A model generated the notes under the pieces. That model did no database searches. It worked only from the letters and a program-made list of their open reading frames with translations, and was not told the DNA's origin. This document shows, piece by piece, positions 57,743 through 64,000 of a DNA stretch of 64,000 nucleotides. Position 1 is the stretch's first letter. Each line of letters begins with the position of its first letter. Made by a program: the position numbers and the translations under genes. This stretch comes from Capsicum annuum (lineage: Eukaryota > Streptophyta > Magnoliopsida > Solanales > Solanaceae), in the NCBI RefSeq assembly GCF_002878395.1, contig NW_025892616.1, positions 273,281 to 337,280 on the forward strand. Reading direction: 5' to 3'.

Positions 57743-59395
57743 TGATGTTGGATGTATTTACGTATTCTAGCATCACTATTTAAGTCTTTTTATCCTTTTT
57801 TTGAGTACGATTCATGTGTTATATGTGTGGATAATGATATAAATAATCATCTAAGTGTCCAAGTATGTGTTTACAATTTTTAAAGTTTGTAACTTAAAGA
57901 TTCATTTAGAGTTTAATCGTGGAAACTACCATTACTAGCTTGAGCTAGGTTCTTGTCTAGTTGATCCCGGTGGATTCAATTGCGTTTAATATGTTCCAAA
58001 TGGTTTTAATGTGTAATTATGAGTGGAATAACTTGTTGGTAATGTGCTAGGTTAAATTTGATTAAGTTAAGAGTCGAAACATAAAGTTAAAAATCAATGC
58101 GAACTAGCCTAGCTTAGCTCTTATTTTGATTCATCGTTATGGATATAGTGTTGTTTAAGTTGATAATTCGTGGTGTGTTATTATGTAGGATGTTTTCGGG
58201 GCTGAATATGATGATATTTTGATTTTTAAAAGGCTGGAAATCCATGGGAAATACACCACAAGAAAAGGGACTAAGATGGGAGACTCAACACTTAGCCAAA
58301 ATTCGAGAGACAACTTCCAGAGAGACAAGGCTATAAGCCCGCGGCGCCTCCCCTGGAGCAAGGCGATGCCTCATCTATAGCGGGGCTCAACCCAGGGCAC
58401 AACCTCACCTGCAGTGGGGCTCAACCTAGTGCGACGCCTCCTCTACTCCCTTGCTCACAAAATTGAGGAATTCTACTCCTACACGGCCTGGGATCACTTT
58501 TGTGCTATAAATACATCATGGTCACGTTTTTTTACATATCTTTGAACACATTTTAGAGATAAAGGGGCTGCTACAACTTCATATTTAGGTTTTTGTTATT
58601 TCAATTTAGTTCATACATGTTTTTACTCATAAATTACCACCTTGTGATTACAATTATGACTATGTCTATCTAAACATCCTTTTCTAGGGTTAAAGACAAA
58701 GACATGAGTACTATTGTTTTGAATTAAGTTCGTTAACTTTGCTTATGATTATTGGTTATGTGTTCAGATTAAATTTAACTATTTCAAGGATTAGCTAACC
58801 TTAGAATACATCAAATGTCTACCTTTTGAACTCGGGAGAGGGAATAGTGGATAGAACATGGAGATTAACAAAGTATGGTTTGTATTCTTTTATGAAATAA
58901 GGAATTCAAATTAGTGTCTAGGACAGGGATGTACTTAGATACCTTACTTGATTCAAATGTAGGATGATATCTTAAAGAACTTAAGTGGAATATTACATCC
59001 TCGCGCAACGAGGTAGTTGTAAGGTTCAACTTACGTAAAGGATTAGAGGTTGGAAGACCATGATCACACAATTAACCCTACGAATCAACAACCAAGATAA
59101 GAAAGTTAACGAATAAAGTTCAATAACATAGTAGGATTGTTCAAAGTGCTTTAACACTAGGTTTTCTGATATTGATTGTTTCAAGATCTTTACTTTACGT
59201 ATTGTTTACTTTTCTCTAGTTATAAATTACAAACTCTCTTTTTGGTTACGTTTGCACCAACTGAATCTAAATTGTGAACTAAAAATAGATTTTTTGTTGA
59301 ATCAATTCTTTGTGAGATCGATACTTGACTTTCATTAGGCCACTTTACTAATTGATAAGACCACATGCACTTGCCTGTGCGCTTGGGCGTTGTCA
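57743..59395 (+). repeat. 5' LTR of element B (about 1.65 kb)
   Basis: Starts TGATGTTGG and ends GGGCGTTGTCA, with the primer site directly after. The first 400 and last 450 bases match LTR A. The middle (58200-58560) does not: it has a GC-rich patch (58338-58442) and a TATA box (58505-58514) that A lacks. Confidence 0.8.
58505..58514 (+). promoter_or_regulatory. Predicted TATA box of LTR B
   Basis: CTATAAATAC, about 60 bases after the GC-rich patch. Confidence 0.6.
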
Positions 59396-59401
59396 AGTTT
59401 T

Positions 59402-59419
59402 TGGCGCCATTGCTGGGGA
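59402..59419 (+). other. Primer binding site of element B (tRNA-Asp)
   Basis: TGGCGCCATTGCTGGGGA matches the complement of the tRNA-Asp 3' end with two transitions. Typical of Athila. Confidence 0.88.
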
Positions 59420-59508
59420 CTTAAAATTTGGCAACAGTTTATTTTAGTTTTACTTTTAGATTTATTGGGTGTTTTTATGCTTGTAGGAACTAGGTCATAA
59501 AATCCGGC

Positions 59509-60520
59509 AAGGGATCAGGATTTGGTTGAACCAAGCGCCGAATCTGAGCAGCTTTTTCATCCAAAAAGGAGAGAAGCAAACCTTCCTCCCCAAGTTCCAT
59601 AAATCTAATAAAATGAAGAGAATCCTGCCATCATGTCTAATGAACTAGCAACCTACAGGATAATCTGAGAAGTGGAAATCCTACTTCCAACCAATTTGAC
59701 CTCCCCATATCAGAAGCTGGCAGCTGGAGGTAATTTAAAACTCAAACAGAATATGGTTCAGCTTCTGTAAGCAGTGGATAATTTATCGAGCTTTCACATG
59801 AGATCCACAGGTTCACTTGCAGAATTTTCTAGAAATTAGTGATACATTCATCCCGATGGGCATAAATCAAGATTATAAGAGGATGATGCTTTTCCCCTTT
59901 TCTCTGTTGGGGGAAGTAAAAAAGTGGTTAGCTGCGAAACCGGCAAATTCAATCACTTCATGGGATAATTTGGACAAAAAATTTATTATTCGGCTCTTCC
60001 CGTCTGGTAAGACTACCCAGACTGCGAGACTTTGGAGTGATATAGTGTGCTTCAAACAGAAGCTAGACAAGAATCTCTATCATGCTTGAGAGAGGTTCAA
60101 GGCTCTTCATAGGGACTGTCCACACCATCAACAGTCCAACAAGGTACTTTCTCATACTTTTGTAGAAGCACTTGATCACAATACAAAGATTCTACTAGAT
60201 TCAACCGCAGGTGGTCAAGCGCTGGAATTGACTTATGATGAGTTGCACACATTTTTGAACCATATAGCACAAGAAAATCTCGAGTGGCATTCAGATGCTA
60301 GAAGTACCACAAAAAAAATTGCAGGTGTACTAGAGGTAGACCAGTTCACTACCTTATCAGCTCAGGTTGCAGCGCTGCAAAATATGATAAACACTCAGTT
60401 TAGCAGCCTAAAATTAGGATCTCCATAGCCTACAACAGCAGTCAATACAGTTTAGCAAACTAGTGGTTGGTGTGAGATCTGTGAAAATAGTAGCCATTCA
60501 GCGTCCATGTGTGCTTCAAA
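59509..60520 (+). pseudogene. Athila-type gag (element B)
   Basis: The leader-start segment RDQDLVEPSAESEQLF at about 59513 is typical of this gag group. Core: LQNFLEISDTF, MLFPFSLLGEVKKWLAAKPA, NSITSWDNLDKKFIIRLFPS at 59817-60010. A single stop at 60088 separates it from the continuation ERFKALHRDCPHH, then DQFTTLSAQVAALQNMINTQ. A complete CCHC zinc knuckle, CEICENSSHSASMC, lies at about 60471-60512. Frameshifts affect the N-terminal part only slightly; most of the core is in one frame. Confidence 0.87.
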
Positions 60521-61340
60521 TCTAGAATTAGTAATGTATGTGGGCAATTCTCAAAGGCTAAATTATGGTAACGCCTACAATATGAAGTGAAGACTCAGCC
60601 ATGGAATGCACAACAACAACAAATTCAGCAACCACAGGCACAAGGAAATCAATTAATTAGTAACATGGAAGAGATGTTGAAACAACTTCTAGCTAATCAA
60701 ACATGGTTTTTTGTGGACATAAAAATTCACAAGCTACCCATATAAGCTTAGAGTTACAGATGGGCAAATTATAGCAAGCATTAAATACTAGGCCACTTGG
60801 TGGGTTGCCTGGAGATAATAGAAAATCCAAAATAGGTTATGGAGATCACCTTGAGGAGTGGTAAAGAGATTTAGGGAGAACCTACAAAGGTAACTAAGGA
60901 GGTAGTTACTAAGGGGGTAACTCCACAGGTTTCCAAAAATGTTGTTAAAGAATCAAGGAAGTCTGAGTACTTGAAAACTAAAGTTGTTGAACCAAAAGTA
61001 AAGAATACACCACCACTACCCTTCCCTTAGAGGTAGATTAAAGCAAAGGAGGATGGAATGTTTAAGAAATTCTTTGATACATTCAGAGAGATTCGCATTA
61101 ACTTACCTTTGTTAGATGTTTTACAGTGAATACCCAAGTATGCAAAGTACTTAAAGGATATGGTTGCTAATAAGGTGAAATTGCATTATGTGGGGGAGAT
61201 AACACTCACTAAAGAGTGTAGCACTGTAATGAGATAGAATATCCCCAAGAAATTGAGAGATCCGAGGAAGTTTACTCTCCCAATCTAAATTGGAAGTAGA
61301 GAGGTCCATGCACTAAGTGACTTATGGGCAAGCATAAATT
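60521..61340 (+). pseudogene. Gag tail and pre-protease region (element B)
   Basis: A Gln-rich segment (about 60600-60650), then a degraded linker with IEITLRSGK-like text at about 60838-60870. The pre-protease block is at about 61050-61200 (MFKKFFDTFREI-like, then INLPLLDVLQ and IPKYAKYLKDMV). The protease active-site region just before 61341 reads LSDLWASINYA, so the Gly of D-L-G is Trp. Several stops. Confidence 0.7.
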
Positions 61341-61565
61341 ATGCCTCTATATTTGTTTGACACATTAGTCTTGGGAAAGCCTAGATCGACCATGGTGGTT
61401 TTGCAGCTAGCAGACGGATCCATTACCTATCCGAAAGGAATCATTGAGGATGCCCTCATAAAGGTTGGTAAATTTGTTATTCCTACTGACTTTATTGTTC
61501 TTAATTTTGAGGCAGACAAAAAGGTACCAATAATCTTGGGGCATCCATTATTATCAACTGGATGA
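61341..61565 (+). pseudogene. Aspartic protease, C-terminal half (element B)
   Basis: MPLYLFDTLVLGKPRSTMVV, ADGSITYPKGIIEDALIKVG, FVIPTDFIVLNFEAD and VPIILGHPLLSTG. The order and spacing match the A, G and J proteases. A TGA at 61563 interrupts before VLIDVREG. Confidence 0.88.
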
Positions 61566-61651
61566 GTGTTGATTGATGTTAGAGAAGGCATGCTCAAAAT
61601 AAGGGTAGAGATAAAGAGGTAGTATTTGATGTTTACAAAGCACCCAAAATA

Positions 61652-61915
61652 ATGTCCTACTATAAAGATTTTTATATGATTAATATTATTGAAGGGGACA
61701 AGTGTGGGGTGGTTCATTCACCAAAAACCTCTTTGGACTACCTGATTGAGCAGCCTAAACTTTTAACTCCTGAGCCTGACATGATAAATGTTGATAAACA
61801 TAAAAATGCTAAAGTTGAAAAACTTATTTCTCTTGAAAATTTGCACCCAAGAGGAGTGAAGAGAATAATAAGATGGTGGCCAAGTGTGAGAAAGAGAAGA
61901 AAGAAATATGGTTGA
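61652..61915 (+). CDS. Conserved short ORF after protease (element B), function unknown
   Basis: An 87-codon frame, related to A 19270-19019: YYKDFYMINIIEGDKCGVV, then a Lys/Pro-rich middle. It ends in a strongly basic tail (RWWPSVRKRRKKYG), which could bind nucleic acid or act as a nuclear signal (inference). It is probably the polyprotein C-terminus. The A copy stops before the basic tail. Confidence 0.55.
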   Translation: MSYYKDFYMINIIEGDKCGVVHSPKTSLDYLIEQPKLLTPEPDMINVDKHKNAKVEKLISLENLHPRGVKRIIRWWPSVRKRRKKYG

Positions 61916-61944
61916 GTTGAGCTAGGTTGTTCCGCAATACTAAA

Positions 61945-61973
61945 TTAGGCATTACTTGAGAGGCCACCCAAGT
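61945..61973 (+). other. Conserved hairpin after the last ORF (element B)
   Basis: TTAGGCATT then ACTTGAGAGGCCACCCAAGT, with an ACTTG/CAAGT stem. Same place as in A and G. Confidence 0.65.
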
Positions 61974-63120
61974 TAAGTAGGTATGATTTCTTTTTAGTTT
62001 TTAATTTTTATTTCACATATTTTTTATTTTTGATTGAGTCACAAGGTTATGGGAAGTCTGAGTACCATAAACCTAAGCTAAGAAGCATGAAAAAGACTGA
62101 GTATGGGGTTATACAGACCTCCTTTATGTCTAAATATGCCACAATCTAGGCCTAGAGGCCTCGGGGAGTATTTTTGCCTCTTGCTTTTAAATTCACTTTT
62201 GGGACAAAGTAGGTTTTTAAGTGTGAGGAGGGGAAATTCCCAGATTTTTGCTCAATTTAAAAAAAAATTATGTAAGATATTCTTGTTGGTGCTATTTTTT
62301 ATTACAAGGTACAATGTTTTAATTGTAAAAGCATGTTGAATTGTGAGAATTGCTACTTTTAAGACTCTTAGGCTCATTTTTGTGAATCTTATACTTTTTG
62401 GTTTAAATTGAATTCATGTTATTGTTTGGTTGAGCGTCTGTGATGATCCTATTGATTTGAGCATGTGCTATGTGCATGTAAGGTTTTTTTATATTCCTAG
62501 TTGCATGTGATGTATAAAACTTGCCCGGTGTGTGTGCAAAGCGAAATAAAGAATGTGAGTTTAGAAGATAATTTAGGTATTTTTTGATAGCCTTGTTTTA
62601 TACCTTCTTTTGACCTACCCTTGTGCATAATCCTAGTTAAACCCCATTGAGACTTTAGCTTTTTATTTGTTAGCCTCATATATAGCCTAATACCTTCTTT
62701 GATGGACCTTAATTTGATCCAAAAGCTCCTAGGAACTTTAATGTAAAATTGAGAAGCAAGGAGTTTGAGAAATTGAAGAAAAAAAAGGTAAAATTGATGC
62801 CCTAAGGTAATAGTTATTGGTGTTGATAATTGATGTGTGGTGGCTAGTTGTGATAGACATTATGCCAAAAATATTACCATGATTGTGAAAAATAAAAAGA
62901 AAAAAAAAAGAGAAAAAAATTGATTCACGTGGTAATGAACAATACTTCCACCATGTGTTTGTGAAAATGCTTAAAGAGATGGGGCTAAAACAAAAGAATA
63001 GGGTAGTTAAAAGTGGTGTAATTTGGTTGTTGGAAATTGGTTTTAAATGTATGATGTAGTGCATCAAAATTCTTAGAGAGGTTAGTCTCTATTCCCAAAT
63101 AGTTTCTTCCCGTCCCTTAG
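61974..63120 (+). other. Noncoding 3' tail of element B with purine tract
   Basis: TTTTTAAGTGTGAGGAGGGG at 62214-62233 matches A (18642-18671) and lies 241 bases after the hairpin (238 in A). 62620-62710 and 62970-63120 match A inverted. The A-rich run at 62885-62920 and short ORFs are not genes. Ends with CTTAG (63116-63120), the expected left target site of I. Confidence 0.7.
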
Positions 63121-64000
63121 TGTAATACCCCGTACCTTTTCCTAGCTTGAAATAGTCTCAAAAAAATGTGAGGAGCTTTCTTTGAAAGATGAATCCACTT
63201 TTGAACACATGATATTTTTAAGATTTTAATTTTTTGTCATGTGGGAAATTCAATAGGCTTTTCATCGATATAAAATTAGCCTAAATTCGATAACCAAGTA
63301 AGAAGTTATAACTATTTCAAGTTTTTATTGTAAAACACTGCCATATTGGTCAGTGGCGCGCCGTGCCACAAGCTAAAATAGAAATTATCCTTTTCCAGTG
63401 TCTCATTCTAATTTTCTCTACGTCGTGCCAAAGTTCTTGGTCGCAAAAGAAGGGGCAATGTGATGGCTCCGCGTCGCACCATCCCTCAAATTCCCAATTG
63501 TCAAAATCTAGTGACACGGCACGATAGCGCCGTGTCGCGCCAAGGGTCCACTTTGGGAAATTTTCACTAAAATTAAATGATGAATCTAGAGTTAAAAGGG
63601 TCAACTTCTCACCCTTATTTAAGCCCTTTAACACGTGCTTCAGCCACTTTTCACGCAAAATATACTGGTTTCTCTCAAGAACAAGCTAGGGTTTTCATAA
63701 AAGATCCAATTTCAAGAAAGTTTCACTGTCAATCTTCATGAAATCATGAACTAAGGTATTGTTATGTTCATTCATAGATTCCTTCCATCCATGAAGCTCA
63801 AAAACCTTGTTTTATCTATAAATCATAGTATTTATGTTGTGGGTAATTTGTAATCATGTTGTTTTCATTGATTGATTTCAAAGTTCAAATCTTTGTATGT
63901 TTATCATTATATTATGTTACCATGCAAGATAAAATCCATGAATTTAGTTGCTTATGATGTGTATTTTGATGAATTCACTTATGCCCTAAGTTGTGCATGC
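63121..64000 (+). repeat. 5' part of an LTR (element I), running off the window
   Basis: TGTAATACCCCG at 63121 is a typical plant gypsy LTR start, and the minus-strand LTR of D begins with the same 12 bases. The homology of B with A stops exactly here. A GC-rich word patch lies at 63351-63545 and a TATA-like TTATTTAAGC at 63615-63624, both placed for plus-strand transcription. A minus-strand open frame across the patch is not credible as a gene. Confidence 0.7.
63615..63624 (+). promoter_or_regulatory. Predicted TATA-like box of LTR I
   Basis: TTATTTAAGC, about 70 bases after the GC-rich patch. Prediction only. Confidence 0.4.

Larger units (their letters stand above)
57743..63120 (+). mobile_element. 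Athila-like element without pol (element B), truncated by I
   Basis: 5' LTR, tRNA-Asp primer site, leader, gag, protease, short ORF, hairpin, purine tract, noncoding tail. It is the same layout as A in the opposite orientation, and aligns with A in LTR flanks, gag, protease, hairpin and tail. No RT, RNase H or integrase. The tail is cut at 63120 by LTR I, so about 490 bases of tail and the 3' LTR are not visible. It inserted in the 3' LTR of C. Confidence 0.85.

Noticed and set aside
62738..63067. 109-codon minus-strand frame in the tail of B
   Set aside because: The region aligns with the noncoding tail of A, where the frame is not kept. It is rich in Phe/Ser/Ile because of the A-rich plus strand.
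15688..63120. A and B as the two ends of one element
   Set aside because: They are in opposite orientation, both contain gag and protease, and they differ too much to be one copy.
63350..63658. 102-codon open frame on the minus strand, as a possible host gene
   Set aside because: It lies across the GC-rich patch and TATA zone of LTR I. Its openness follows from the word-repeat composition, and no domain is recognisable.

Overview
The window looks like heterochromatic plant nuclear DNA, probably from a eudicot and possibly a nightshade relative (inference from element style only). It is AT-rich and, as far as I can read, consists entirely of LTR retrotransposons and their remnants. I found no host gene, rRNA, tRNA gene, CRISPR array or bacterial-type signal. 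Every recognisable protein segment is retroelement gag, protease, reverse transcriptase (RT), RNase H, integrase or chromodomain, and almost all are broken by stops or frameshifts. Elements are lettered A-L here.

Layout. 1-7003: decayed Ty1/copia element (L, + strand) with both LTRs, the 5' one cut by the window edge. 7010-9052: LTR of the F family (K). 9053-~11330: Athila/Tat-like gag-protease fragment (J, - strand). ~11331-15687: 5' LTR and gag of a chromovirus-like gypsy (H, - strand), inserted in the 3' LTR of A. 15688-20535: Athila-like element without pol (A, - strand). 20536-57742: a gypsy-type element with long LTRs and no recognisable polymerase (C, + strand), opened by three later insertions. 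These are D (21244-31969, - strand, target-site duplication AAGGG), G (35008-53025, + strand, duplication CATAG) and B (from 57743, + strand, a relative of A). G is opened in its 5' LTR by F (35886-45696, + strand, duplication AGTAT). B is cut at 63120 by a new LTR (I) that runs off the window.

Order of insertion follows from the nesting: A is older than C and H; C is older than D, G and B; G is older than F; B is older than I. Three target-site duplications match exactly, which fixes the boundaries of D, F and G to the base.

How the parts work together: D, F and G carry the autonomous gene set in recognisable form. D and F are chromodomain gypsy elements primed by initiator tRNA-Met; G is Athila-like and primed by tRNA-Asp. 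A and B have LTRs, a tRNA-Asp primer site, gag and protease but no RT, RNase H or integrase, in the same layout in both copies, so they look like a non-autonomous family mobilised in trans. A, B and G share a 3' module (a hairpin just after the last ORF, then a purine tract). Several unrelated LTR families carry GC-rich, palindromic word patches just upstream of a TATA box.
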